From contig NZ_SDKM01000001.1 of the NCBI RefSeq assembly GCF_004519545.1, positions 229,531 to 293,530 on the forward strand: a stretch of 64,000 nucleotides of DNA, written 5' to 3'. This stretch comes from Nocardioides guangzhouensis. Its GTDB lineage: Bacteria; Actinomycetota; Actinomycetes; Propionibacteriales; Nocardioidaceae. A program made the translations under genes and the position numbers. Below the pieces are notes generated by a model, which saw only the letters and a program-made list of their open reading frames with translations, did not search any database and had not been told where the DNA came from. Positions 55,205 to 64,000 of this stretch are shown piece after piece (position 1 is the stretch's first letter; each line of letters begins with the position of its first letter).

Positions 55205-56200
55205 ATGAGGAGTCGAACCATCCACCACCCGCAGCCACCACGGTCGCTCACCGACCTTCTCGAGGAGTGGGTCGACGCGGGACTCATCTCGGACGAGCAG
55301 TCGCGCACGATCCGTCAGCACGAGGCCGGACCCCGTGAGCGGCGCGCCGCCATCGCACTGGCCCCCGCGCCCGCGACGGGACTCTCGTTGGTCGTCGAGG
55401 CGCTCGGCTACCTCGGCGGCATCATCATGCTGGTCGGGGCCACCCTCCTGGTCAGCTTGTTCTGGACCGACCTGTCGGTGGCACTGCGCCTGGTCCTCAT
55501 CGGGGCGACCGCCCTGGCCCTGATCGGCGCCGGGCTCGCCGTACCCGAGCGACTCGGCGAGGCCGCAGGCCGCCTGCGTAGCGTGCTCTGGGCGGCCGGC
55601 GTCGTCGCGACGGGCGCCTTCCTGGTCGTGCTGTCTGCCGACGTGCTCGACCGGTACGACGAGCACCAGCTGTGGATCGTCGGTGCCGGGACCGCTGCCG
55701 TGGCCGCGGTGCTGTGGTGGTTGCGGCGCACCTGGCTGCAACAGCTGGCGTTGTTCGTGCCGTTGATGCTGGCCGCCGTCGGCGTCGCCATGGAGCTGAC
55801 CTCGACCGACTCCGCCTGGGCGGGCGCCGCGATGTGGGGCGTCGCCGTGCTCTGGGCGTCGGCCGCCTGGCTCGGGTGGATCGACCCGCGGGTCACGGGC
55901 GTCGCGTTCGGCGTGCTCGGGGCGGTGCTCGGCTCGTTGACCATGGACAACGACATCGGCATCGCGCTCGGGCTGGCGACGGCGTTGGCCACCGTGGCGC
56001 TGGCCCTGTGGGAGCGCAGCCTCCCCTGGCTCGGCGTTGCGGCCCTCGCGCTGCTCTACACGACCCCACGTGCGGCCAGCGAGTGGTTCCCCGGCCGGCT
56101 CTCCGCGGCCCTGACGTTCATCATCACCGGCGGCCTCCTCGTGGGCGCAGCCGTCTGGGTGGCACGTCAGCGGCAGCCTGACGGGCCGACCAGTACCTGA
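55205..56200 (+). CDS. DUF2157 membrane protein
   Basis: The 331-aa product has a 60-residue polar N terminus (SLTDLLEEWVDAGLISDEQSRTIRQHE). About ten short membrane helices follow, with LVVEALGYLGGIIMLVGATLLV at helix 1. This is the pattern of DUF2157 proteins. GGAGG precedes ATG 55205. The stop at 56200 is followed after 48 bases by the first att-like repeat. Function unknown; the family often accompanies membrane-stress genes. Confidence 0.75.
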   Translation: MRSRTIHHPQPPRSLTDLLEEWVDAGLISDEQSRTIRQHEAGPRERRAAIALAPAPATGLSLVVEALGYLGGIIMLVGATLLVSLFWTDLSVALRLVLIGATALALIGAGLAVPERLGEAAGRLRSVLWAAGVVATGAFLVVLSADVLDRYDEHQLWIVGAGTAAVAAVLWWLRRTWLQQLALFVPLMLAAVGVAMELTSTDSAWAGAAMWGVAVLWASAAWLGWIDPRVTGVAFGVLGAVLGSLTMDNDIGIALGLATALATVALALWERSLPWLGVAALALLYTTPRAASEWFPGRLSAALTFIITGGLLVGAAVWVARQRQPDGPTST

Positions 56201-56248
56201 CCCCCGGACGACCGGGAACGACGCGGGTCAGGCCACGTGATCGTCTGA

Positions 56249-56277
56249 CCTGCGGTTCGTACGCCATCTGGGACTCG
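56249..56277 (+). repeat. Remote copy of the tRNA-Lys 3' end (att-like)
   Basis: These 29 bases match the 30 bases at 61005-61034 except for one substitution at the T-stem/acceptor junction and one T-to-C change with a one-base gap in the terminator. The matched part covers the 3' acceptor arm and part of the T arm of tRNA-Lys(CTT) plus the first bases of its terminator. The two copies are direct repeats 4.75 kb apart. They mark the ends of an islet. Confidence 0.8.
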
Positions 56278-56371
56278 GGCTGGCCCGCCGGAAGCGGGGG
56301 CGACGTGCCCGCGGGTTCACCACTCCGGCACGATGTTGACTGTTCCGGTTGACTTTGGGCAGGATGAAACC

Positions 56372-57754
56372 GTGGTTCCACCTTCCGGGCACCTCGCGGG
56401 AGGACACGTAGCCGGTCGAGACGTCATCCCCCTGCGTGACGCGACGAGGGTCTGGTTCGCCATCTCCTTGCAGACCTTCGGTGGTCCTGCCGGGCAGATC
56501 GCGGTCATGCAGCACAAGCTCGTCGACGAGAAGCGCTGGATCGGCCAGCGCAGGTTCCTGCACGCCCTGAACTACTGCATGCTGCTGCCCGGCCCCGAGG
56601 CGCAGCAGCTGGCCATCTACACCGGCTGGCTGCTCAACGGCACCCTCGGCGGACTCATCGCCGGCATCCTGTTCGTCCTGCCCGGCATGATCGCCCTGCT
56701 GGCGCTGACCATCCTGTACCTGGCCGCCGGCGACACGAACCTGGTCATCGGCCTGTTCGCCGGGCTCGCGCCCGCCGTCATCGCCATCGTCATCCAGGCC
56801 GTCTACCGGGTCGGGAAGCGGGCCTTGACCCACGGCGTGCTCGTCGCCCTCGCGGTCGCCTCGTTCCTCGCGCTGGCGGTGTTCGCCGTCCCGTTCCCGG
56901 TCGTGGTCATCGGTGCCGGAGCGCTCGGGTGGGTGCTGTCGCGCTGGGTGCCAGCGCTCCGCACCCTCAAGGGACACGGCGACACCGAGGACGGCCCGCC
57001 GCCGCTCATCAGCGACGACGCCCTGCACGCCGACCGGCCGTCAGCCCGTCGTACCGTCCGCTACCTCGCAGTCGGCCTGGTGCTGTGGTTCTTCCCGGTC
57101 CTGCTGGTGGTCGCCGCCCTCGGCGCGTCGAGCACGTACGCCGACATCAGCAGGCTGTTCAGCGTCACCGCGCTGATCAGCTTCGGCGGCGCGTACGCCG
57201 TGCTGGCCTACGTGGCCCAGCAAGCCGTGCAGGTCTACGGCTGGCTGTTGCCCGGGGAGATGGTCAAGGGCCTCGCGCTCGCGGAGACCACCCCCGGACC
57301 GCTGATCATGGTCGTGCAGTGGGTGGCCGGCGTGGCCGCCTACCGCAACCCCGGTCCGCTGGACCCGTGGGCGGCGATGCTGCTCGGATCGCTGCTGGCC
57401 ACCTGGGTGACGTTCGTGCCGTGCTTCCTGTTCATCTTCCTGGGCGCGCCGTACGTCGAACGGCTGCGGCACAACACCCACCTGACCGCCGCCCTGACCG
57501 GCATCACCGCAGCAGTGGTGGGGGTCATTGCCAGCCTCGCGCTGTTCTTCTCCCTCCACACTCTCTTCGACAGCACGCTCGTGCACGACTGGGGCCCGAT
57601 CCACCTCGAGCTACCGGTGCTCGACACCTGGGACCCGCTGGCGTTCGCGCTCACCGGCGTGGCGCTGGCGCTGATGTTCTGGCGAGGTTGGAGCCCCCTG
57701 CGCACGCTCGGGCTCTGCGCGACCCTCGGCCTGGTGGCCACCCTCGTCAGCTGA
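56372..57754 (+). CDS. chrA: Chromate transporter ChrA
   Basis: The product has 460 aa from GTG 56372, behind AGGA seven bases upstream; an ATG at 56333 without such a site would give 473 aa. Two CHR domains of about 190 residues are joined by a polar linker near 210-240. Domain 1 has SLQTFGGPAGQIAVMQHKLVDEKRW and MLLPGPEAQQLAIYTGW. Domain 2 has LISFGGAYAVLAYVAQQ and ALAETTPGPLIMVVQWV. Bidomain CHR proteins export chromate, driven by proton motive force, and may also carry sulfate. It is the first gene inside the tRNA-Lys-linked islet. Confidence 0.92.
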   Translation: MVPPSGHLAGGHVAGRDVIPLRDATRVWFAISLQTFGGPAGQIAVMQHKLVDEKRWIGQRRFLHALNYCMLLPGPEAQQLAIYTGWLLNGTLGGLIAGILFVLPGMIALLALTILYLAAGDTNLVIGLFAGLAPAVIAIVIQAVYRVGKRALTHGVLVALAVASFLALAVFAVPFPVVVIGAGALGWVLSRWVPALRTLKGHGDTEDGPPPLISDDALHADRPSARRTVRYLAVGLVLWFFPVLLVVAALGASSTYADISRLFSVTALISFGGAYAVLAYVAQQAVQVYGWLLPGEMVKGLALAETTPGPLIMVVQWVAGVAAYRNPGPLDPWAAMLLGSLLATWVTFVPCFLFIFLGAPYVERLRHNTHLTAALTGITAAVVGVIASLALFFSLHTLFDSTLVHDWGPIHLELPVLDTWDPLAFALTGVALALMFWRGWSPLRTLGLCATLGLVATLVS

Positions 57755-57923
57755 CGGTCACGAGGTCACCTTCACCACGGCCCGGACGAGATCGGTGCGA
57801 CTCCCGTCGGCGGGCCAGCTCGCGCCGACGGCCGGGATAAAAAGATGCCGCTGCTGCAGGTGACTGCGAATCTCGGCGCATGGGCAACCAGACAGCGCCG
57901 CTCTCCGGATCGCGGGTGCGTGC

Positions 57924-59174
57924 ATGAGCGTCGCGCCGTCCGACCTGTCCGGTGTCGAGGGGCAGCGATTCCGAGACGCGCTGCGCCGCCTGCCCGGTCG
58001 GGTCTGGATCATCAGCTTCGGCATCCTGGTCAACAAGGTCGGCAACTTCCTGCCGGTCTTCATCGTGCTATACCTGACCGAACGCGGCTACTCCGCCGGC
58101 GCGGCCGGGCTGGTGCTGGGCGTGGCCGGGCTGGGCAACGTGCTCGGCAACGCGGTCGGCGGGTACCTCACCGACCGGATCGGTCGCCGAGCGAGCATCG
58201 TGCTCTCTGCGGTGACCACCGCCGGGCTGACCGCGGTCGTGCCGTTCCTCGGGCAGCTCCCGGCCATCGTGGCCGTGGTCGGGCTCATCGGCCTGACCTC
58301 CCAGGTCTACCGACCCGCGGCGGCCGCCGTGCTGCTCGACTCGGTGAGCACCAACCAGGAACGGCTTGCCGCATTCGCGGTGTTCCGGTTCGCGATGAAT
58401 GTCGGCGCGGCCCTGGGCGGCGTGGTCGGCGGAGTGCTGGCCGGCAGCTCCTACACCGAGCTGTTCGTGGGCAACGCCGTCGCGTGCCTGCTGTTCGGTG
58501 TGGTGGTGGCGGTCCTGCTGCGAGAACAGCCCCGGCCGCGACCCGACCAGGTCGAGGCGGACACCCAGGCAGACAACCAGCCCGACCGGGCGACCGGGTA
58601 CCGGCAGGCGCTCGCCGACCGCGCCCTGGTGCGGTTCCTGCTGATGACCCTGGTCGCCGAGTTCGTCTACATCCAGGCCACCGTCGGCCTGCCGCTGCAC
58701 GTCGCCGACATCGGTCTGAGTGCCCGCGACTTCGGTCTCCTCATCGGCCTCAACGGGCTGCTGGTGCTCTCGTTGGAGCTGCCCGTCACCGGTGTGGTCT
58801 CCCGGTACCGGCCGGAGCACGTGATGGCTGTCGGCAACCTGCTCATCGGCGGTGGTCTCGCCCTGACCGGCTTCATGACCGGCCTGGGCCCCCTCGCGTT
58901 GACGGTGGTGATCTGGACGTTCGAGGAGATGGTGGCCACCTCCGTCTCCGCGGCCTACCTGGGCACCCTGTCCCCGCCACGGATGGTCGGGCGCTACCAG
59001 GGCCTGTACGGCGTGGCCTACACGGTCGGGACCGGCACCGGCCCGCTGCTGGGCGGCGCCGCGTACGCGATCGGCCCATGGGCGCTGTGGGCCACGGTCG
59101 GCACGGCCGGGCTGCTGTCCGCCCAGCTGTGCCTGCCGCCGCGCGGCGCCCGCCGCCGGTCGAAGCGGCCCTAG
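57924..59174 (+). CDS. MFS transporter
   Basis: The 416-aa product has twelve predicted helices. The motif between helices 2 and 3 reads GGYLTDRIGRRAS, the canonical MFS A motif. The second half has RYRPEHVMAVGNLLIGGG and MVGRYQGLYGVAYTVGTGTGPLLGG, as in MFS drug-type exporters. The 45-residue linker is rich in Asp, Gln and Arg. No specific Shine-Dalgarno sequence is clear before ATG 57924. It lies between chrA and the copper-amine-oxidase-like gene in the islet. Substrate unknown. Confidence 0.8.
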   Translation: MSVAPSDLSGVEGQRFRDALRRLPGRVWIISFGILVNKVGNFLPVFIVLYLTERGYSAGAAGLVLGVAGLGNVLGNAVGGYLTDRIGRRASIVLSAVTTAGLTAVVPFLGQLPAIVAVVGLIGLTSQVYRPAAAAVLLDSVSTNQERLAAFAVFRFAMNVGAALGGVVGGVLAGSSYTELFVGNAVACLLFGVVVAVLLREQPRPRPDQVEADTQADNQPDRATGYRQALADRALVRFLLMTLVAEFVYIQATVGLPLHVADIGLSARDFGLLIGLNGLLVLSLELPVTGVVSRYRPEHVMAVGNLLIGGGLALTGFMTGLGPLALTVVIWTFEEMVATSVSAAYLGTLSPPRMVGRYQGLYGVAYTVGTGTGPLLGGAAYAIGPWALWATVGTAGLLSAQLCLPPRGARRRSKRP

Positions 59175-59272
59175 ACGGAGGGACAGGTCCGCGGCCAGCG
59201 CTGGAAACGCGTCGTGTATCACCCGCCGTACTGGGCCCTCCTCAGGGTCACCACTCTTGGGAAGGACCGGCC

Positions 59273-60847
59273 ATGACCGACGACACCACCATCGAGATCG
59301 AGGAGGTCGGCGGCCACCGGGTCGACGCCGACCGCCTCCGTGACCTGCTCACCGAAAACGCCCGGATCCGCGAGATCTTCGCCGACTCCGACGTGGCGGG
59401 CCTTCGCGTCCTCGGGCCACAGGTGCCGGTCCGCGACCAGGACGGGCCGCCGTTCACGGCCACCGTCGTCGACGCCACCGGGAACGTCGCGGCCACGGTG
59501 CGCGGTGACCTGGACCGGCCCGACGCCTTCGAGGTCGCCTCCACTGCGGTCGTGCCGAACCCGACCCATGAGGAGCTCCGGGGAGCGCTCGAGGTGCTGC
59601 ACGCGGACGAGCGGTACGCGCCGTTCGCCGGCCGCGACGACGTCATCGTCTACCAGCCGATGCCGCCCACCTCCGATGTGGAGCAGGACGACGGCACCGT
59701 GGTACGGCGGATCACCCTGGGCATCTTCGACCCCGACGGCAGCCCCGTGCACCGCTTCGTCGCCGTCGACCTGCGCGACCGGCTGGTCGACTGGGACCTG
59801 CACGGCGTCGAGCACCTCGACGACCACGACTGCGAGGACCACCTCCCGGTCGGCGTCGGCGGCCTGCCCGGCGGCGACACCGGACTCGGCCAGGTCCGGG
59901 TCAGGGTCGTCAAGGGCGGCCAGGAGCTGTGGAGCTTCACCGTCGTCCGGCCCCGGGACTCCGCTCCGACGCACCTGGGCAAGGGCAGCGGCGTCGAGCT
60001 GCGGCAGGTCCGCTACCGCGGCCGCCTCGTGCTCTGGCAGGCGCACGTCCCGATCCTCAACGTGCTCTACGACGACGGCGTGACCTACCGGGACTGGCAG
60101 AACTCCGAGACCCAGTTCCAGGCGGTCGGCAGCGATCCGGTCGGACCGGGCTGGCGGGTGTGCTCCGGGCCGCCGGCGACCATCCTCGAGTCGGGCACCG
60201 ACGTCGGGAACTTCCAGGGCGTCGCGTTCTGGTACGACGACGGGGAGCTGCAGATCGTCAGCGAGATGCAGGCCGGCTGGTACCGCTACATCTCCGAGTG
60301 GCGGCTCCGCGACGACGGCACCATCCAGCCGCGGTTCGGGTTCGCCGGCACCCGCAACCCGCGCACCTGCATGCGCCACCAGCACCACGTCTACTGGCGG
60401 CTCGACTTCGACATCGAGGGCGCCGGCCGCGACATCATCGAACAGCGCGGCCTGATCCTGCCCGGGCAGCCGGTCTGGCACCGGATCGTCCGCGAGACCA
60501 AGCGGATCCGGTCCCCGTTCGCCCGCGAGTGGCGGGTCCTCGACGCCGACTCCGGGCGCGGCTACCGGATCACGCCCGGAGCCGCGGACTCCTCAGCCGA
60601 CGCCTACGGAGTCGCCGACCTGTGGTTCCTGCGCTACCGCGGGACCGAGCTCGACGACGGCGTCGGGGTGGTCGGCGGCCCTCCGTCGGCCACCCAGGTC
60701 AAGCTCGACCAGTACCTCACCGGCGAGTCCATCGACCGCACCGACGTCGTGGTCTGGTACGCCGGTCACTTCCTGCACGACGAGGAGCACCCGTCCCCGC
60801 ACCAGGGGCACGTCGTCGGACCGGAGCTGCGGCCCGTGAGGTGGTGA
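59273..60847 (+). CDS. Copper-amine-oxidase-like protein without the TPQ tyrosine
   Basis: The 524-aa product resembles copper amine oxidases over its C-terminal half. VRYRGRLVLWQAHVPILNVLYDDG starts near 243, and HQHHVYWRLDFDIEG (His369 and His371, the likely copper ligands) follows. The end carries VVWYAGHFLHDEEHPSP and GPELRP. In the family a tyrosine in N-Y-D/E-Y becomes the cofactor TPQ, 50-58 residues before the HxH. Here that spot reads VGNFQG with Phe314, so no TPQ could form. The first 200 residues resemble the N-terminal domains only loosely, and the protein is about 120 residues shorter. AAGGA precedes ATG 59273. It could be a non-catalytic relative. Similar proteins without TPQ may exist. 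Confidence 0.7.
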   Translation: MTDDTTIEIEEVGGHRVDADRLRDLLTENARIREIFADSDVAGLRVLGPQVPVRDQDGPPFTATVVDATGNVAATVRGDLDRPDAFEVASTAVVPNPTHEELRGALEVLHADERYAPFAGRDDVIVYQPMPPTSDVEQDDGTVVRRITLGIFDPDGSPVHRFVAVDLRDRLVDWDLHGVEHLDDHDCEDHLPVGVGGLPGGDTGLGQVRVRVVKGGQELWSFTVVRPRDSAPTHLGKGSGVELRQVRYRGRLVLWQAHVPILNVLYDDGVTYRDWQNSETQFQAVGSDPVGPGWRVCSGPPATILESGTDVGNFQGVAFWYDDGELQIVSEMQAGWYRYISEWRLRDDGTIQPRFGFAGTRNPRTCMRHQHHVYWRLDFDIEGAGRDIIEQRGLILPGQPVWHRIVRETKRIRSPFAREWRVLDADSGRGYRITPGAADSSADAYGVADLWFLRYRGTELDDGVGVVGGPPSATQVKLDQYLTGESIDRTDVVVWYAGHFLHDEEHPSPHQGHVVGPELRPVRW

Positions 60848-60974
60848 CGCCGGGCGACGGACCCGAGGTTGGAAGTCGCCACCCGTGGCGGCCACGGCGC
60901 CTCGTGGACGAGGTGGGCTGCCGCGCGCTCGAGGCCGCATCGACCGATGCACGGTCCGCGGCCGAGCGAAGATG

Positions 60975-61015
60975 CCGCAGGCCAGGACGTGTGATGCGTC
61001 CTGGCCTGCGGTTTT
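60975..61015. terminator. Strong bidirectional terminator beside tRNA-Lys
   Basis: Perfect 15-base arms, CCGCAGGCCAGGACG at 60975-60989 and its inverse at 60997-61011, enclose a seven-base loop and are followed by TTTT. It ends the plus-strand amine-oxidase-like gene. Read on the minus strand it lies directly after the tRNA-Lys. Confidence 0.9.
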
Positions 61016-61016
61016 G

Positions 61017-61089
<73 letters not shown>

Positions 61090-61164
61090 GCGGAGCGAGA
61101 GCAACTCTAACAGCGAGTGGCGTCCCGGAAAAATCGGGATGGACCCCTGCCGTCGGCGGTCGGG

Positions 61165-61668
61165 TCAGCGTGCCCGGCGCTGCCGCGGGACCCGGTGCGT
61201 GGTGGCCACGGGGACGTCCTGGCGGGCGAACATCTCCTCCAGGACCGCGGGCATCTCGGAGTCGCCGCGGGACGCCCGGACGGGTTCGCGATCGGGCCCC
61301 TGCTCGACGTCGACGACGGGTTCCGTGACCGGCCGGACGACCCGCTCGGGCTCCGGCGCGGGGACCGGGACGGCCGGGTGCGCGAGCTCGTCGAGCGGCG
61401 GCGCGGACGCGGCGTACGACGGGTCCTCGGTGACCTCGATCGTCACCCGGGGCCACCACCGGTTGCGGTCCCTGCGCGAGAGCACGATCGGGTCGGTGAA
61501 GCGTTCGCGGGCGTAGGCCAGCGCCGCCTCGAAGGAGCCTGCCGTGACCTGCCAGGTCCCGCCGCCTTCTCCTCCGTGCCCACCGGCGTGCCACGCGACC
61601 TCCACCCGGTCACGGACCGCCTCGACCATCCCCCCGATGCCACGCCCGAGCTGCACGACGAACTCCAC
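61165..61668 (-). CDS. Hypothetical protein (167 aa)
   Basis: A frame from GTG 61668 with a two-part appearance. The first 85 residues look folded (EFVVQLGRGIGGMVEAVRDRVE, then GTWQVTAGSFEAALAYARERF and WWPRVTIEV), with a glycine-rich GGHGGEGGG linker. The rest is Pro/Glu/Val-rich, and the last residues are basic. I do not recognise the family. It is divergent from the next gene, with 194 bases between. No known motif gives a function. Confidence 0.5.
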   Translation of the reverse strand: MEFVVQLGRGIGGMVEAVRDRVEVAWHAGGHGGEGGGTWQVTAGSFEAALAYARERFTDPIVLSRRDRNRWWPRVTIEVTEDPSYAASAPPLDELAHPAVPVPAPEPERVVRPVTEPVVDVEQGPDREPVRASRGDSEMPAVLEEMFARQDVPVATTHRVPRQRRAR

Positions 61669-61862
61669 CTTCCCATCGGTCCCCCGACCGTAGACCGGTC
61701 GCGGAGCAGACGTGAAGAGGCTCGCCGCGGTCTGGACAGGGACCGGGTCGGTGACCCCCCTCGCGCCACCGACCCGCAGGGACGACCGGGTCGTCCACGG
61801 TGTTCAACGAGCCGGTGCCGGCACGGCTTACGCGGGCCCGCCCGCCCTGCGATGCTCGGCGG

Positions 61863-62747
61863 GTGGCTGAGGACACGGCTGGGCGCACGGCCGGGGAGTA
61901 CGCCGACGAACGGGTAGCGCGCGTCGCCGACGACCCGCGGGCCCGGCTGGCGCTCCTCCGCGAGCTGTACGACGTCCCGCCCGACGTGGACCGCGGCTAC
62001 CTGCCCTACCGGCGCGCCGCCTCGGCGTTCCTGGGCTGGCAGCTGCGACGGGGGCTGCTGGCCCCGCTGTCGGGTCCGGCGCCGGGCAGCCCGTGGTGGC
62101 GAGCGGTGAACGACGCCCTGCTGCGGGACACCTGCGAGGCGTCGGCGCTGGCGTTCGGCCGGGCCGGCGCGCCCCGGGCGCCGGGCGTCACCGCGACCCT
62201 CGACTTCATCCAGCACCCGACCGCACGCACGTGGTACCGCGCGCACAACCTGACCATCGCCTCGGCGTTCCTCGCCCACGAGGACCTGGCCCGCCGGGAG
62301 AACCGGGTCGAGCGGTTCTTCCTCAACCTCGTGCTGGTCCGGGTGCTCTACGCCCACGCGCTGGTCGCCGCCCCGCGGCTGGCGCTGGGCCCGCTGGCTC
62401 CGCTCGGCAGGCTGCTCGGCGACCCGCGTCTGGGCATGGCCGGCATCTTCTTGTCACTGTCGCGGGTGCTGCCGGCGCTGTACCCGCTCGACGACGACCT
62501 CGGCCGGTACGTCGACGCCGAGCACAGCATCGGCCACCTGCTCGACGTCGGGGTGATCGTGCCGCGGCTCGGCGGGCTCTACGACTGGTCGGCCGCCGAG
62601 CTCGGGCTGCCGGCCCTGGCGCTGCTGCTGGACCGCCGGGGCCCGGTGCCGGCGTACGCGTGGGACCCGGAGGACGCCGCGGTCTGGCACCCAGCGCCGT
62701 CCCGGCTGGCGCGTGCGGCCCGGCGCGCGCTCCCCGACCGGAGGTAG
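61863..62747 (+). CDS. Hypothetical protein (294 aa)
   Basis: From GTG 61863 the product has 294 aa. GATGCT seven bases upstream suggests a leaderless start. It is helix-rich, with DFIQHPTARTWYRAHNLTIASAFLAHEDLARRENRVERFFLN as its most distinctive, probably conserved block. Hydrophobic stretches near 160-180 and 195-215 could be buried or membrane-associated. A late block has HSIGHLLDVGVIVPRLGGLYDW. I do not recognise a family. It ends 13 bases before the convergent GroES-like gene. Confidence 0.65.
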   Translation: MAEDTAGRTAGEYADERVARVADDPRARLALLRELYDVPPDVDRGYLPYRRAASAFLGWQLRRGLLAPLSGPAPGSPWWRAVNDALLRDTCEASALAFGRAGAPRAPGVTATLDFIQHPTARTWYRAHNLTIASAFLAHEDLARRENRVERFFLNLVLVRVLYAHALVAAPRLALGPLAPLGRLLGDPRLGMAGIFLSLSRVLPALYPLDDDLGRYVDAEHSIGHLLDVGVIVPRLGGLYDWSAAELGLPALALLLDRRGPVPAYAWDPEDAAVWHPAPSRLARAARRALPDRR

Positions 62748-62760
62748 CGGGGGGGGCGCG

Positions 62761-63084
62761 TCAGAGGTAGAGGCCGGTGGTCTCGTCCGCCACCCGGTCG
62801 GCGGCGACCGCGTGGATGTCGCGCTCGCGCATCACGACGTACACCTCGCCCTGGACCTCGACCTCGGCCTTGTCCTCGGGGTCGAACAGCACCCGGTCGC
62901 CGACCTCGACGGCGCGGGCGTGGGGGCCGGCGGCGACCACCCGCGACCAGGCGAGACGACGCCCGCCCATGGCGGCGGTGGCCGGGATGACGATGCCGCC
63001 GGCGGACCGCCGCTCCCCCGCCTCCTTGTCCAGCTCCACGAGGAGCCGGTCGTGGAGCATCTTGATCGGGGTCTTGTCAGTCAC
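62761..63084 (-). CDS. GroES-like co-chaperonin family protein
   Basis: The 107-aa product has the Cpn10 pattern: MLHDRLLVELDK at the start, RRSAGGIVIPATA as the mobile-loop region, RVVAAGPHARAVEVGDRVLFDP and YVVMRERDIHAV. It differs from true GroES in a longer, altered loop and C terminus. It is probably a divergent paralog rather than the main co-chaperonin, which usually sits with groEL. It overlaps the DUF3618 gene by eight bases. Confidence 0.75.
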   Translation of the reverse strand: MTDKTPIKMLHDRLLVELDKEAGERRSAGGIVIPATAAMGGRRLAWSRVVAAGPHARAVEVGDRVLFDPEDKAEVEVQGEVYVVMRERDIHAVAADRVADETTGLYL

Positions 63085-63328
63085 GGACGATCTTGCGGAT
63101 CACGCCGAGCAGCACGACGACGCCGACGACACTGCCGACGACCTTGAGGATGTTGTCGGTGCGGGGCTGGCCGGTGGCCGGGTCCACGAAGTGCGCCTTC
63201 ATCGAGGCGACCTCGCGGCTGACGATGGTCTTGGGGTGCGAGCGGTAGAGGAGCTCGTCGATGGTGCCCGCGAGCCGCTCGCGCGTCTCCTCGATCTCGC
63301 GCTCGAGTGCGCTCATGTCGCCGCTCAC
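63077..63328 (-). CDS. DUF3618 family membrane protein
   Basis: The 83-aa product has an amphipathic N-terminal half (LEREIEETRERLAGTIDELLYRS, the DUF3618 signature). A single membrane helix at the end follows (ILKVVGSVVGVVVLLGVIRKIV). Members are small single-pass proteins of unknown role. AGGAG is seven bases upstream of GTG 63328; an ATG at 63316 would be shorter. The gene sits two bases after the CbiO-type ATPase stop and overlaps the GroES-like gene, so all three may be in one transcript. Confidence 0.8.
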   Translation of the reverse strand: MSGDMSALEREIEETRERLAGTIDELLYRSHPKTIVSREVASMKAHFVDPATGQPRTDNILKVVGSVVGVVVLLGVIRKIVRD

Positions 63329-63330
63329 GG

Positions 63331-64000
<670 letters not shown>

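Noticed and set aside
57845..60847. One continuous frame joining the MFS region to the amine-oxidase-like gene
   Set aside because: In 57924-59174 the MFS gene uses another phase with clear helices. The fused reading is Arg/Pro-rich noise until the ATG at 59273, which has its own Shine-Dalgarno sequence.

Overview
The window reads as chromosome of a high-GC actinobacterium, most like Nocardioidaceae. That placement is an inference. It rests on strongly GC-biased third codon positions, many leaderless genes starting at GTG or ATG 6-8 bases after a TANNNT box, an HspR-type HAIR site in front of lon, and the mix of families present (DUF2254, DUF2157, DUF3618, DUF4239, paired universal stress proteins, MMPL pumps).

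Region 1 (1-6164) looks like the end of an integrated mobile element. It holds the tail of a ribbon-helix-helix protein, a P4/D5-type primase-helicase, a broken winged-helix/HEPN gene, and a 1019-aa protein with a serine-recombinase-like segment. A control region with a striking 26-bp inverted repeat lies between the divergent genes. Region 2 (6328-15162) is housekeeping and accessory metabolism: a universal stress protein, an MTA phosphorylase-family enzyme, a lone molybdopterin oxidoreductase with a DUF421 protein, an SRPBCC-CBS-ion permease operon, a DUF2254 membrane protein, and a decayed histidine kinase. Region 3 (15163-27586) has a secreted repeat protein, lon, and a probable reactive-sulfur locus (rhodanese, MMPL pump, YgaP-type membrane protein and methyltransferase, with two CsoR/CstR-type operators). 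A three-gene membrane/envelope operon follows.

Region 4 (27588-37701) is a dormancy or hypoxia-type cluster. It has two universal stress proteins, a beta-CASP nuclease, a CBS-BON protein, a GNAT/acyl-CoA synthetase fusion, a CBS-MgtE transporter, a zinc alcohol dehydrogenase and an Acg-like nitroreductase. Three control regions each carry two DosR-like boxes spaced exactly 22 bp apart. A further single box precedes hypF at 51877.

Region 5 (37740-46782) has a MarR-GNAT fusion with its own operator, a pirin, a phytoene-desaturase-like flavoprotein, a divergent TetR/MMPL pair and two membrane proteins. Region 6 (46878-55204) is a hypFCDE hydrogenase-maturation operon without structural hydrogenase genes, then a lipoprotein, a tiny membrane protein behind an AT-rich operator, and an LPXTG-anchored surface protein.

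Region 7 (56249-61034) is a 4.8-kb islet bounded by a 29/30-bp direct repeat of the 3' end of tRNA-Lys(CTT). It carries chrA, an MFS transporter and a copper-amine-oxidase-like protein whose cofactor tyrosine appears to be replaced. The window closes with a hypothetical pair, a GroES-like protein, a DUF3618 protein and a CbiO-type ATPase that runs off the end. I saw no CRISPR array, rRNA or insertion sequence.
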